64,000 nt of DNA from RUG13091 sp045113315 (GCA_045113315.1 JBGUIX010000002.1:1-64000), one strand, 5' to 3'; positions 7,247-16,325 are shown, counted from the stretch's first letter. A program made the numbers and translations. Notes: generated by a model not told the origin, from the sequence alone.

Positions 7247-8338
7247 ATGAAAAAGGCACTGTTTTTATTACCAATTATCGCTGTTACTTCCTTAGGTATA
7301 TCCGGTTGTAACAAAAGCGACAAAAAAGCTCGTATTACCTATGGTACTTTAGTGGACAGCGAGGTTACCGAAATCGAATACGGGGCTTTAAGTGCGAAAA
7401 TGGCCAAAAAAGAGAATTTATTAATCTCTGTATATCAAGATACACCGACTGGTCAAGCCTGTGGATGTTGGAGAGATTTTAAAGCAACATTAAATTCTTA
7501 TGTTAAAGAATATCACACAAAGATTTATATCATTGCTAGAAGTCAATTCTCCAAAGACGATGAGACCTTTGGTCTCACACTTCTTGATGGAAGTGAAACT
7601 ACTTCCCCCACTTTCGCTTTGATGAAAAATGGTAAAAAGACCAATGAATTTATCTATGGTAACGATAACAAACCAATGTTTACTAAATTAAAGGATTTAA
7701 GAACGGCGATCACTAAAATCGCTCGTGATCCTCAATATATGCTTATCGATCAAGATTTCTTAAATAAATCCTTATATGAAGATAAAGTTGAAAAAGCCGT
7801 TGTCCATTATATTTGGAATTTCTGCCCAGATTGTAACGACTGCTTCCCAAATGTTTTGCTTCCTTATTCCGAAAAGAACGCCTTTAAAACCTTAGTGTGG
7901 GTCATCGATTTAGGAATTCCAGGAATCTTATTAACGGATGACGGACAATTCGTCGGTACAGGCGCGACTACATATGTCGAATTCTTAGAAAAATACAAAT
8001 TATCTAAAAAAGGTGATGAAAAATTCGGCTATGACCGTGGATTTGTCCCCACCACTCAAGTATGGAATAAAGGTGAATTAGTGGATGCTACTGTCTACTT
8101 CAACGATGAAATTAAGCAAGTTGACGGAGAATATAAAATTACTCGTTCCTTCTATTCCGAAGATAGAAAAGCTAATCTCTCATATACTGATGAGGTATTA
8201 CAAGGTAGAAGTATTCCAAGTGAAGAAGTGACCGCTAGTAATGAAGGTAGCGACGTCACCTATAGTTGGAATGCAGAAGCCGCCAGAAAAGTTCATCAGC
8301 CATTACTAGAAGCTTTCCTAGATAAATACGTAAAATAA
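7247..8338 (+). CDS. Lipoprotein with two thioredoxin-like segments
   Basis: I place the start at the ATG at 7247 rather than an earlier in-frame codon, because it gives a clean signal peptide ending in the lipobox LGISGC. The mature 340-odd residues contain two thioredoxin-like stretches: an early one with TGQACGCW (CxC) and a central one with FCPDCNDC (CPDC), a plausible redox-active pair. Each is followed by a beta-rich stretch. It may be an extracytoplasmic thiol oxidoreductase or a redox-inactive binding protein. It stands alone, divergent from the pot operon, with its own terminator. No family name can be assigned. Confidence 0.7.
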   Translation: MKKALFLLPIIAVTSLGISGCNKSDKKARITYGTLVDSEVTEIEYGALSAKMAKKENLLISVYQDTPTGQACGCWRDFKATLNSYVKEYHTKIYIIARSQFSKDDETFGLTLLDGSETTSPTFALMKNGKKTNEFIYGNDNKPMFTKLKDLRTAITKIARDPQYMLIDQDFLNKSLYEDKVEKAVVHYIWNFCPDCNDCFPNVLLPYSEKNAFKTLVWVIDLGIPGILLTDDGQFVGTGATTYVEFLEKYKLSKKGDEKFGYDRGFVPTTQVWNKGELVDATVYFNDEIKQVDGEYKITRSFYSEDRKANLSYTDEVLQGRSIPSEEVTASNEGSDVTYSWNAEAARKVHQPLLEAFLDKYVK

Positions 8339-8360
8339 AAGACCTATAAGGTCTTTTTTT
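8338..8360. terminator. Intrinsic terminator
   Basis: Arms AAAGACCT and AGGTCTTT with a 3-nt loop are followed by a T run. It serves the lipoprotein gene and probably also the converging add gene. Confidence 0.8.
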
Positions 8361-9357
8361 AAACCGATACTCTCGAATAGAAATTCTTAAATTTCTTATC
8401 AAGACGTTCTTTTAATAACTTTTTAGTTTCTAAAGAAGTAAAACTATAATTTATGGAATTTATTAAGAAGGAATATACTTCTTCTTTAGTTAAATTAAAG
8501 GTTTGGATAAGGTGAGAGAATTCTTGATAAACATCAGTATTACTAACCGTCATATTATCGCTATTAATAGTTAAGGCGATTCCTTTATTCATAAATTCTC
8601 TAATTGGAACATCTTTATAAGATTTTAAAGATTTAGTTTGTAAATTGCTGGTTGGGCAAAATTCAAAGCAAACTTTTGCTTTTTTCGCGCGGTCCCCATC
8701 TTTCGAATTAACATCTAGATGAACACCGTGACCGATTCTCATCGCTCCATTATCTAAAGCCATCATGATTTCATCACTTCCTGTCGCTTCACCAGCATGG
8801 ATAGTAATATTAAGTTTATATTTTTTGGCTAAATCAAAGATTTCTTTATAGTAAGAAGATGGATGAAGAGCTTCTGCACCCGCTAAATCGACCGCCACAA
8901 CTCTTGTGCCTTTAAGTTTATTAGCTACTTCAATAGTTTCTATATTTACTTCCTTAGGAGCATGTCTCATACAGCATAAGATGAGATTAGCTTCAAATTC
9001 TGGACATTCTTTTAAAGCGGAATTAAGTCCCTCTAAAGCCGCTAAAGCAGCATCCATCTGACTCATACCTTTATTCGTGTGTAATAATGGAGCAAATCTA
9101 ATCTCTGCGTAGATATAACCCATCTTATATAATCTTCTTACTAATGAAGAAGTGACATGAGCTAGGTTTTCTTTACTTTGTAGTAAAATTCCAGGAAGAG
9201 CGAATCTTTCTAAATAAACTTCAAGTGATGGACAATTGGCTGGAACATAAATATTATTAGGAAAATCTTCTCCTAAACTAACACCATCTTTTTTGGCTAA
9301 ATAGAGAAAATCTTGTTCACTCATAGAGCCATCTAAATGTAAATGTAAATCGATCAT
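8359..9357 (-). CDS. add: Adenosine deaminase
   Basis: The 332-residue metallo-hydrolase has the zinc site HLHLDGS at residues 4-10, the HAGE motif, RIGHGVHL and the terminal NSDN, in the order found in adenosine deaminases. It would convert adenosine or deoxyadenosine to inosine in the cytoplasm for purine salvage. Length is normal for the family. The related adenine deaminase or N6-modified adenine deaminases cannot be fully excluded. It starts 1 nt after the upstream hydrolase gene ends, so the two are co-transcribed. Confidence 0.88.
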   Translation of the reverse strand: MIDLHLHLDGSMSEQDFLYLAKKDGVSLGEDFPNNIYVPANCPSLEVYLERFALPGILLQSKENLAHVTSSLVRRLYKMGYIYAEIRFAPLLHTNKGMSQMDAALAALEGLNSALKECPEFEANLILCCMRHAPKEVNIETIEVANKLKGTRVVAVDLAGAEALHPSSYYKEIFDLAKKYKLNITIHAGEATGSDEIMMALDNGAMRIGHGVHLDVNSKDGDRAKKAKVCFEFCPTSNLQTKSLKSYKDVPIREFMNKGIALTINSDNMTVSNTDVYQEFSHLIQTFNLTKEEVYSFLINSINYSFTSLETKKLLKERLDKKFKNFYSRVSV

Positions 9358-9358
9358 C

Positions 9359-9994
9359 TTATCTTCCTCCTTGTAAGCATTTATCGAATATTAAGTAATT
9401 ATATTTAAAGAGATTATCGTCTAATTCCACAGTTGGAGTGTTAACCTCTAAATAATTAGAGATATTAGCCTTAAATATACCGATTTGATCATCATCGGGG
9501 TAACCACTATTATCATCTTTTTTATAATAATGCATCGGCACTACTAATCGTGGTTTTATAACTTTACAGATTTCCAGCAATTCCTGGCTAGAAATTGTAA
9601 AAAATCCATTAATTGGTGCTAAAAGTACATCGATATCTTTTAATTGTTCTAAGACGATTTGATTAGGAATACAACCGATATCACCTAAGTGGACAATCTT
9701 TAAATTATCAATATGGAAAATGTGGATTTTGTTTAACCCTCTTTTTGCGCCTTCCTCTTTATCATGAGGAACAATTATAGTTTGATAATCAAGAAGTTTT
9801 TCAATTGGTTTTATCTTAACTAAATCAACCGCGTTATGATCGTGATGATCATGCGATTTAAAAACATAATTAGCTTCCACTTTTGGAAACTTTAAATGAG
9901 GTACTGAATTATCTTGATAAGGATCAATCACAAAAGAAAGTTCATTATTTTTAATTAAAAATGAGGAATGACCGAGATAAGTTAGACTAACCAT
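9359..9994 (-). CDS. Metallo-beta-lactamase-fold hydrolase (UlaG/YtkL-like)
   Basis: The 211-residue protein starts with the LGHSSFLI beta strand and carries the metal-binding HDHHDH motif near residue 50, followed by an HLGDIG segment and a late PMHYY histidine. This is the short single-domain MBL type that includes L-ascorbate-6-phosphate lactonase-like and YtkL proteins. The substrate is unknown. It shares an operon with adenosine deaminase with only 1 nt between them. Confidence 0.8.
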   Translation of the reverse strand: MVSLTYLGHSSFLIKNNELSFVIDPYQDNSVPHLKFPKVEANYVFKSHDHHDHNAVDLVKIKPIEKLLDYQTIIVPHDKEEGAKRGLNKIHIFHIDNLKIVHLGDIGCIPNQIVLEQLKDIDVLLAPINGFFTISSQELLEICKVIKPRLVVPMHYYKKDDNSGYPDDDQIGIFKANISNYLEVNTPTVELDDNLFKYNYLIFDKCLQGGR

Positions 9995-10092
9995 AACTAT
10001 TCATATTTTACTACATCAATAGACCTTCAAAAATAAAAATTTATTTTTTTCTCTTATTGTTTTATTATTATTGAGGAAAGGAGTTATATTTC

Positions 10093-10764
10093 ATGGCAAA
10101 AAAAACTAAAAAAGGCAAAGGTATTTTCAAAGAATTCAAGGAATTTATTAACAAAGGTAACGCTTTCATGTTAGCTGTTGGTGTTGTTATTGGTGGTGCT
10201 TTCGGCGCTATCGTCACCGCATTTGTTAACATTTTATTAAGCGTTGCGACATGGGCAGTTCCTGGAGGCTTAAAAGGATTAGTGACCGTTTTACCAGCTC
10301 TCAACGATGCTCAAAAAGGTATGGATGCCTCAATCGGTTTAGGTCAAAAATTCGCCACTGGCGATTTACAATCCCTCGCTACTGCTTTAGCAAACAAAAC
10401 CTATGGTGATGAAGTTGTTGCTAATAACCCTAACTTAATTGAAAGCGTGAAAGCCACCATTACTGGTAAATATGATTTACATGGTACAGTTTATACCTAC
10501 AAGATGTCTGCAGTTATCGACTGGGGTGCATTATTAACAGCTATCATTTCTTTCTTAATCATTGCTTTAGTTTTATTCATTATCGTGAAAGTCGTCGCTG
10601 CTGCTGCCGCTAAGAGAGCAGCTTTAGAAGAAAAAGCGAGAGAAGAATATTACAAGAAACATCCTGAAGAAAGACCAGTTCCTCCAGAACCAGGTATACC
10701 TGAACCAACCGAAGTTGAACTCTTAAAAGATATTCGTGATGCTCTTGTGAAAAAGGGTAAATAA
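10093..10764 (+). CDS. mscL: Large-conductance mechanosensitive channel, enlarged loop
   Basis: The 223-residue protein begins with the MscL N-helix and first pore helix (FKEFINKGNAFMLAVGVVIG, then AFGAIVTAFVN). The second membrane helix lies near residues 138-165 and is followed by an acidic/proline C-terminal helix ending in LLKDIRDAL. MscL is normally about 130-150 residues; here the extracytoplasmic loop between the helices is about 80 residues. The channel releases solutes on hypo-osmotic shock. AAAGGAG precedes the ATG. Codons are more TTC/AAC/ATC-biased than in many neighbours, as in well-expressed genes. Confidence 0.9.
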   Translation: MAKKTKKGKGIFKEFKEFINKGNAFMLAVGVVIGGAFGAIVTAFVNILLSVATWAVPGGLKGLVTVLPALNDAQKGMDASIGLGQKFATGDLQSLATALANKTYGDEVVANNPNLIESVKATITGKYDLHGTVYTYKMSAVIDWGALLTAIISFLIIALVLFIIVKVVAAAAAKRAALEEKAREEYYKKHPEERPVPPEPGIPEPTEVELLKDIRDALVKKGK

Positions 10765-10778
10765 GAAATCGAACTTAT

Positions 10779-10811
10779 AAAGACTAGGCCATAGAAATAT
10801 GGTCTTTTCTT
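10779..10811 (+). terminator. Intrinsic terminator of mscL
   Basis: AAGAC...GCCATA pairs with TATGGTCTT around a GAAA-type loop, followed by TTTTCTTTTT. Confidence 0.75.
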
Positions 10812-10819
10812 TTTATAAA

Positions 10820-10849
10820 TAAAAAGAGTGGAACATCGTCCACTCTTTA
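10820..10849 (-). terminator. Intrinsic terminator of the aldolase gene
   Basis: On the minus strand AAAGAGTGGA pairs with TCCACTCTTT around a short loop and is followed by a T run, 15 nt after the fba stop. Confidence 0.85.
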
Positions 10850-10863
10850 AATTTGTTTTCTAA

Positions 10864-11844
10864 TTAGATCTTATCGTTGCTACCGAGAACATCAACAATC
10901 TTGTGTTTCACTAATTGTTTAACATATTCTCTAGCAGGTTTTAAATAAGTTCTTGGGTCAAAGACCTCTGGTTGATGATTTAAGACTTCTCTAATACCAG
11001 CGGTAAGAGCGAGTCTTAAGTCGCTATCGATGTTGATCTTACAAACTGCTAATTTGCTAGCTTTTCTTAATTGTTCTTCTGGGACACCAACTGCGTCGAC
11101 TAATTTACCACCATTTTCATTGATGATTTTGACGTATTCTTGGTTAACAGAGCTAGAACCATGTAAAACGATTGGGAATCCTGGTAATCTCTTACTGACT
11201 TCTTCTAAGATATCAAATCTTAATGGAGGAGGTAATAAGACTCCAGTTTTTGGATCTCTTGTACATTGTTCTGGTTTGAATTTATAAGCACCATGGCTGG
11301 TACCGATAGCAATAGCTAAACTATCACAACCTGTACGTTTGACGAATTCTTCAACGTCTTCTGGTCTAGTATAAGATTCCGCACCATGTTCCACTTTGAC
11401 ATCATCTTCGATACCAGCTAAAGTACCAAGTTCCGCTTCAACAGTAACATATGGGTGTTTAGAAGTATCGTGAGCGTATTCAACGACTTTTCTAGTAATC
11501 GCGATATTTTCTTCAAATGGTTTGCTAGATGCGTCAATCATGACTGAGGTGAAACCACCATCGATACATTCTTTACAAATTTCAAAATCTGCACCGTGGT
11601 CTAAGTGTAAAACGATTGGTAAACCAGTATCTTCAACCGCCGCTTCCACGAGGTGTTTTAAATAACCTTGTTTCGCATATTTTCTCGCACCAGCGCTCAC
11701 TTGTAAAATAACTGGGGAATTGCATTCTTTAGCAGCTTCGGTAATCGCTTGAACGATTTCCATGTTATTGCAGTTAAAAGCACCGATAGCGTATCCGCCT
11801 TTATAGGCTTTTTCAAACATTTCTTTAGAATTAACTAATGGCAT
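10864..11844 (-). CDS. fba: Class II fructose-bisphosphate aldolase
   Basis: The 326-residue enzyme shows the class II TIM-barrel features: LHLDHGADF holding a zinc ligand and the catalytic Asp, VEAELGTLAG, IGTSHGAYKF and VLHGSSS. It cleaves fructose-1,6-bisphosphate to the two triose phosphates in glycolysis. The C-terminus has the extra segment of the longer subgroup. The tagatose-bisphosphate aldolase activity of relatives cannot be excluded. AAGGAAGT precedes the ATG. Monocistronic, with its own terminator. Confidence 0.92.
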   Translation of the reverse strand: MPLVNSKEMFEKAYKGGYAIGAFNCNNMEIVQAITEAAKECNSPVILQVSAGARKYAKQGYLKHLVEAAVEDTGLPIVLHLDHGADFEICKECIDGGFTSVMIDASSKPFEENIAITRKVVEYAHDTSKHPYVTVEAELGTLAGIEDDVKVEHGAESYTRPEDVEEFVKRTGCDSLAIAIGTSHGAYKFKPEQCTRDPKTGVLLPPPLRFDILEEVSKRLPGFPIVLHGSSSVNQEYVKIINENGGKLVDAVGVPEEQLRKASKLAVCKINIDSDLRLALTAGIREVLNHQPEVFDPRTYLKPAREYVKQLVKHKIVDVLGSNDKI

Positions 11845-11909
11845 ATTTTTTACTTCCTTTTCGCTAGTATTATATACTATTTTCTAAATATTTAATTATA
11901 TTTTGATAA

Positions 11910-11950
11910 AAATAATCGGCTCTTACCAGTTTTAGTGATAAAAGCCGATA
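11910..11950 (-). terminator. Intrinsic terminator of the feo operon
   Basis: On the minus strand ATCGGCTTTTATCAC pairs with GGTAAGAGCCGAT, and the stem is followed by TATTTTTAT. Confidence 0.85.
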
Positions 11951-11954
11951 TCTT

Positions 11955-12173
11955 TTAACTATTTTTAATTGATTTACGGTATTCTTCAATTAGTTTCTTG
12001 TTATTGGAACAAGCATGTCCACAAGAAGTACAATTCCCGGAACACTTGTTGCAATCTCCGCCGCAATCATTTATTAATGACTTACCTTTCTTTTTCATAT
12101 AGAAAGATAGAAAGATAACTCCAAGGACAAAGAGAACACTTATGACAATAATTAATATTTCAAACCACTGCAT
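11955..12173 (-). CDS. FeoB-associated cysteine-rich membrane protein
   Basis: This 72-residue protein has one transmembrane segment (about 6-26) and a cytoplasmic cysteine cluster (CGGDCNKCSGNCTSCGHAC). It matches the small FeoB-associated Cys-rich family usually encoded just after feoB. It begins 14 nt after feoB ends, preceded by AAAGGAGAT. The cysteines may bind ferrous iron or an iron-sulfur centre, but the role is not established in the family. Confidence 0.85.
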   Translation of the reverse strand: MQWFEILIIVISVLFVLGVIFLSFYMKKKGKSLINDCGGDCNKCSGNCTSCGHACSNNKKLIEEYRKSIKNS

Positions 12174-12187
12174 AAAGATCTCCTTTC

Positions 12188-14476
12188 TTAATTAGCTTGT
12201 GCTAAACTTTTGTTTCTCTTAACCACGACTATACCGGCGCTAACAACAGCACCAACTAAGGCTAAGGTTACTAATAAGCCACCCCACCAAGCAACACTAT
12301 ATAAAGTGCCAACCCAGTAGATAACTAACGCTGCTACATAGCTCATCGTAAACCACCAAGCCATAGTAATCCAGAATTGTTTTCTAGATTGTTCACCATG
12401 GGCGGCAGAAATTGCCGCAAAGCATGGGAAAGTAAATAAGTTATAGAAGGCAAATGACCAAACACCAGCTGCCGAGATTCCGATTAACTGGGAACCAACT
12501 TCAGCTTCGCTGGCGCCTTCCGCCATACCGAATAAAGCAGCAAGCGTGGCAACGACATCTTCTTTAGCCACTAAGCCAGTCACTGACGCCACAGAATACA
12601 TCCAGCCATATTGTTGATTTTGTGAGAAACCAAGAGGCCAGAAGAAGTATCCTAAGACTCTACCGATATCCGCTAACATGGAGTCATGGATATCGCATAA
12701 TCCTTGCCAGAAGGCCCATCTAAAGTTAGATAAGAACCAGATGACAAGTAAGCTAGCGGCAATAATTGTCGCGGCTTTAATAACGTAATGTTTTAATTTC
12801 TCCCATAAAAGAGCTAAAACGTTACGAGCTTGAGGCATATGATAAGCTGGTAATTCCATAATAAATGGAGAGACATATTGATCTTTACTTAATAATTTCA
12901 TAAATAAAGCATAGACAATAGCCATCGTAATACCGCCTAAATAGATAATAAAGACGAATAAACCACCATTAAATCCAGCTAAGACGCCGACAGCAGCGAG
13001 CATCGTCCAGATTGGTGCTTTAGCACCACAGCTGAAACAAGTCATCAATCTAATGGTTCTATTCTTTTCTTTTTCATCCTCTAATGTACGAGTGGCCATA
13101 ATCGCTGGAACGCTACAGCCAAAGCCAGTTAACATTGGGATGAAAGCTTTACCGGATAAACCGAATTTTCTAAAGGCTCGATCTAAGATAAAGGCGACAC
13201 GAGCCATATAGCCACTATCTTCTAAGATAGCGATAAATAAGAATAATAAGAGGATTTGTGGAATAAATGACATAACCGCATCTAAACCATTAAGTAAGCC
13301 ATCAACAACTAATGAGGCGTACCAGCTTTCGGCGACGGCATCTCCACCTAAAGCGAATAAAGAACTAACTCCATTCATAATGGAACCAGTTAACGTTCCC
13401 ATCCAAGATTGTAACCATACACCTAATGATGGAATACCAACTAAAGCTTCTAGTTCACTAGTAGGCGTCGATAAATCACCAGTAAATGTTCTAATTAAGA
13501 AAGCGTTAAATCCATTCGTAGGTTCAATTGATAATCCCATCGCACCCATGAAGAATAAATCTTCAGAGAAGGTGAAATGGAAGATGAAGAACATGATGAC
13601 AATAAATAATGGGATAGCCCAAATACGATGGGTTAAAACTTTATCGATTTTGTCACTTTTTGTGATCTTTCTAGTAGAATCATTTTCGACGTTATTCTTA
13701 TTAGCTTGATAAGCAGAAGCATAATTCTTAGATATATAGTTATATCTAGCATCAGCTACTACCGCTTCAAAGTCACTACCGAAGGTTTCGTTTTTAAAGG
13801 TCTTTTTAAATTCTTCCACCATCGGGAGAAGATCTTCATGCATCTTCGTTTCGATTTCGTCAAGTTCGACTAATTTAACCGCATGGAATAAGGGGTTTTC
13901 AACTCCCTTTCCTTTAAAAGCGATTTCGACATCTTTAATTAAATGAGATAAATCTTTATCTTCGATGACACTCTGACCTTGTCTCTTTTTATTTGAAGCT
14001 TTATAAGCTTCTTTCATAAGTTCATCAAGGTTTTCACTCTTTAAAGCGGAGATTTCTACCACTGGTACTCCAAGCTTTTCAGAGAGCATTTTGGTGTCTA
14101 ATTTGTCGCCGTTTTTTCTAACGACGTCGCTCATATTTAAAGCCACAACCACTGGAACATCAATTTCTAATACTTGTGTAGTTAAATATAAGTTTCTTTC
14201 TAAATTTGTGGCGTCAACAATGTTGATGACACAGTCTGGCTTTTCATTAAGAATATAATCACGAGAAACAACTTCTTCAGGAGTATATGGTGATAATGAA
14301 TAAATACCAGGTAAGTCAACGATATTGACCTGTTCTTCGAGTTTTTTATAAACTCCTTCTTTCTTTTCGACGGTGACACCTGGCCAGTTACCGACGTGGG
14401 CGGTGCTACCGGTTAAGGAGTTGAACAAAGTGGTTTTACCTGAATTTGGGTTACCAATAAGGGCAAAATTTTTCAT
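12188..14476 (-). CDS. feoB: Ferrous iron transport protein B
   Basis: The 762-residue protein has an N-terminal G domain with G1 GNPNSGKT at 8-15, G3 DLPG near 53 and G4 NMSD. A helical spacer follows, then a polytopic membrane domain with the conserved GFGCSVPA and CFSCGAKAPIW gate segments. It imports Fe2+. Its start overlaps the feoA stop by 1 nt, and the operon order is feoA-feoA-feoB-Cys-rich protein. Two GTTAG-N6-CTAAC palindromes upstream of the operon suggest metal-dependent repression. Confidence 0.96.
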   Translation of the reverse strand: MKNFALIGNPNSGKTTLFNSLTGSTAHVGNWPGVTVEKKEGVYKKLEEQVNIVDLPGIYSLSPYTPEEVVSRDYILNEKPDCVINIVDATNLERNLYLTTQVLEIDVPVVVALNMSDVVRKNGDKLDTKMLSEKLGVPVVEISALKSENLDELMKEAYKASNKKRQGQSVIEDKDLSHLIKDVEIAFKGKGVENPLFHAVKLVELDEIETKMHEDLLPMVEEFKKTFKNETFGSDFEAVVADARYNYISKNYASAYQANKNNVENDSTRKITKSDKIDKVLTHRIWAIPLFIVIMFFIFHFTFSEDLFFMGAMGLSIEPTNGFNAFLIRTFTGDLSTPTSELEALVGIPSLGVWLQSWMGTLTGSIMNGVSSLFALGGDAVAESWYASLVVDGLLNGLDAVMSFIPQILLLFLFIAILEDSGYMARVAFILDRAFRKFGLSGKAFIPMLTGFGCSVPAIMATRTLEDEKEKNRTIRLMTCFSCGAKAPIWTMLAAVGVLAGFNGGLFVFIIYLGGITMAIVYALFMKLLSKDQYVSPFIMELPAYHMPQARNVLALLWEKLKHYVIKAATIIAASLLVIWFLSNFRWAFWQGLCDIHDSMLADIGRVLGYFFWPLGFSQNQQYGWMYSVASVTGLVAKEDVVATLAALFGMAEGASEAEVGSQLIGISAAGVWSFAFYNLFTFPCFAAISAAHGEQSRKQFWITMAWWFTMSYVAALVIYWVGTLYSVAWWGGLLVTLALVGAVVSAGIVVVKRNKSLAQAN

Positions 14477-14709
14477 TATTCAGCGACCTCCACCGTTACC
14501 ATCTTTGCTTCCTCTTTTCTTAAAGAGAGCTCATAGCCACGGATTGTAATTTCCACAGGATCGCCTAATGGAGCTTTTTTCCTTAAATAAATAATCGCGC
14601 CTGGAGTCACACCCATATCGAATAAACGACGACGGATTCTCCCTTCTCCGGCTACACTTTTCACAAGGCCAGTCTCGCCTTTTTCTAAGGTATCTAGTGT
14701 TCTTAGCAT
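14476..14709 (-). CDS. feoA: FeoA (SH3-like) protein, first copy next to feoB
   Basis: This 77-residue FeoA-domain protein has the typical small beta-barrel pattern (GRIRRRLFDMGVTPG, then DPVEITIRGYELSLRKEEA). FeoA associates with FeoB at the membrane and is required for Fe2+ uptake. It is the second of two tandem feoA genes and overlaps feoB by 1 nt. AAGGAAGGAA precedes its ATG. Confidence 0.93.
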   Translation of the reverse strand: MLRTLDTLEKGETGLVKSVAGEGRIRRRLFDMGVTPGAIIYLRKKAPLGDPVEITIRGYELSLRKEEAKMVTVEVAE

Positions 14710-14723
14710 AAATTCCTTCCTTC

Positions 14724-14942
14724 CTACGCTACTAGAATTTTGGAGGCAATTTCACGATTAAGTGCTAATCGTACACCTTTAACAATAGCGATAACATTTC
14801 CAGCATTTGAGGAAATAACCATAATCTTACCGCCTATCACAATACCTAAAGATTGTAAGTGTTTCTTAGTTTTTTCATCGGCGAGAACTTTTACAATGCT
14901 TAATTCTTGATCTTGGGGAGCTATTACTATTGGCATAAACAA
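14724..14942 (-). CDS. feoA: Second FeoA-domain protein, first gene of the feo operon
   Basis: The 72-residue product has a diverged FeoA pattern (KHLQSLGIVIGGKIMVISS, then VKGVRLALNREIA) and is likely to act with the other FeoA on FeoB. Tandem feoA genes are common in Bacillota. CCTAGGAGGT gives a strong ribosome site. Two regulatory palindromes lie within 50 nt upstream. Confidence 0.88.
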   Translation of the reverse strand: MFMPIVIAPQDQELSIVKVLADEKTKKHLQSLGIVIGGKIMVISSNAGNVIAIVKGVRLALNREIASKILVA

Positions 14943-14951
14943 ACCTCCTAG

Positions 14952-14967
14952 GTTAGTCTTTTCTAAC
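14952..14967. promoter_or_regulatory. GTTAG-N6-CTAAC palindrome, feo operator copy 1
   Basis: GTTAGTCTTTTCTAAC is a perfect 5-nt dyad with a 6-nt spacer, just upstream of the feoA ribosome site. The same dyad occurs before the HMA/dtxR pair and the ZIP gene, so it is probably bound by the DtxR-type regulator at 20020-20397. Confidence 0.7.
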
Positions 14968-14975
14968 TACAATAT

Positions 14976-14991
14976 GTTAGTATTAACTAAC
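14976..14991. promoter_or_regulatory. GTTAG-N6-CTAAC palindrome, feo operator copy 2
   Basis: GTTAGTATTAACTAAC is a second perfect copy, centred 24 bp from the first. It overlaps the likely feo promoter region, which fits repression. Confidence 0.7.
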
Positions 14992-15030
14992 TAATAAGTC
15001 AATAAAGTATTTAAAAAATAATTTATAAAT

Positions 15031-15057
15031 AAGAAAAAAGTGACGATAACATCACTT
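15031..15057 (-). terminator. Intrinsic terminator of surE
   Basis: On the minus strand AAGTGATG pairs with CGTCACTT, followed by TTTTTCTT. The surE stop codon lies inside the stem. Confidence 0.8.
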
Positions 15058-15762
15058 AATTTTCTTTAATAATTCTTCTCTAATCGAATCGTTATATAAG
15101 GTTTTACCTAACGGAACAATGGAGATAATACCATGATTTATTTGATAACAATCAGTGTCTTTATCATTATATTCATCATCCATTTTTCGATAAGCATAAT
15201 AACCATCTTGTTTCTTGGTGAAGAAATTTTCATCGTTTCGGTAATATAGTTTACCAATTGATATGCCTTTTACTTCATCAAATGGGAAGTTGATATTTAA
15301 GATATATTCTTCACTTAATAAATTATGACGATTGATATAATCAAAAACTTGATCGAAATATTGTTTTATCTCTCTAAAATCGCTACCTCGACAAGTAGAA
15401 ACGGCGATGGAAGGTATGTGATAAACAAGAGCCTCTAAAGCCGCGCCGACAGTGCCGCTATAATTTGTGTCATAAGAGATGTTATATCCATCATTACAAC
15501 CAGAAACCACTAAATCAAATTTTACATTTAAAGAGGATAAACCAAATGAAACACAGTCAACTGGTGTGCCGTTACATTTAAAAACTTTATCTTCCACTTT
15601 TTCTACTTTAATAGGATCAGTGATTGTTAAGGAAGAAGAAGCTCCACTACGATGTTTATCAGGAGCGATAATCACCACTGTTCCATGTTTTTCTAATAAA
15701 AATTTTAAAACATTGATACCTTCGGAATTAAATCCATCATCATTTGTTAATAAGATGTTCAT
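15052..15762 (-). CDS. surE: 5'/3'-nucleotidase SurE
   Basis: The 236-residue phosphatase starts with the SurE metal site NILLTNDDG (D8, D9) and contains GTPVDC, SGCNDGYN and YSGTVGAALEA, all diagnostic. It hydrolyses nucleoside monophosphates and possibly polyphosphate in the cytoplasm. Its stop is TGA, direct evidence for UGA as stop here. It overlaps the upstream nudix gene by 23 nt, so the pair is coupled. Confidence 0.94.
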   Translation of the reverse strand: MNILLTNDDGFNSEGINVLKFLLEKHGTVVIIAPDKHRSGASSSLTITDPIKVEKVEDKVFKCNGTPVDCVSFGLSSLNVKFDLVVSGCNDGYNISYDTNYSGTVGAALEALVYHIPSIAVSTCRGSDFREIKQYFDQVFDYINRHNLLSEEYILNINFPFDEVKGISIGKLYYRNDENFFTKKQDGYYAYRKMDDEYNDKDTDCYQINHGIISIVPLGKTLYNDSIREELLKKIK

Positions 15763-16267
15763 AAATATATCCTCTTGCCAATTCTAATACTGGTAATTCT
15801 CTTTGCTTGACTAATAAGCCAACACCGTCATCTTTGACTTCATTCATTATTTTAATGGCTTGTTCAATTGGAAGAAACACTAATTCTTTAAACATTTCTT
15901 TTTCGTATTCTTCCAAATCTGTTCCTACATACTTATCTACTTTTAGTAAATAGTAATAATTGATGTTATTTCGATGAATTAAATTATAAAAATCTTCGAC
16001 TTTTGCGAGGAATTTGATGATTTTGGCCTGATATCCAGTTTCTTCTTTAACTTCTCGAATCACTCCTTCACGAAATGTTTCATTCTTTCTTTTACCCCCA
16101 CCAGGAGTTTCATAGCAGTCACGATGACCAAATAAATCATCTTTCATTAAATGTAATAACGCCACTTCATTTTTCTCATTTAATAAGATTGCTCTAACGG
16201 TAATTCGCCGATGATTAGTATAAGTAAATGAATAGATATTATCTTTAAAATAAAAGACGTTTTTCAT
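15740..16267 (-). CDS. NUDIX hydrolase
   Basis: The 175-residue protein has a complete Nudix box, G57-x5-E63-x7-REVKEETGY (71-79), which binds Mg2+ for cleavage of a nucleoside diphosphate-linked substrate. The substrate cannot be told from sequence. Its 3' end overlaps surE, a nucleotide phosphatase, so both may act in nucleotide clean-up. Confidence 0.88.
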   Translation of the reverse strand: MKNVFYFKDNIYSFTYTNHRRITVRAILLNEKNEVALLHLMKDDLFGHRDCYETPGGGKRKNETFREGVIREVKEETGYQAKIIKFLAKVEDFYNLIHRNNINYYYLLKVDKYVGTDLEEYEKEMFKELVFLPIEQAIKIMNEVKDDGVGLLVKQRELPVLELARGYIYEHLINK

Positions 16268-16292
16268 AGGTAAAAATATAGCATATTTCTTT

Positions 16293-16325
16293 AATAAGAA
16301 AAAGCACCATCCGAAGATGATGCTT
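16293..16325 (-). terminator. Intrinsic terminator of the Fic/EF-G-like operon
   Basis: On the minus strand AAGCATCATC pairs with GATGGTGCTT across a TTCG loop, followed by TTTTCTT. It lies 20 nt after the EF-G-like stop. Confidence 0.85.
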
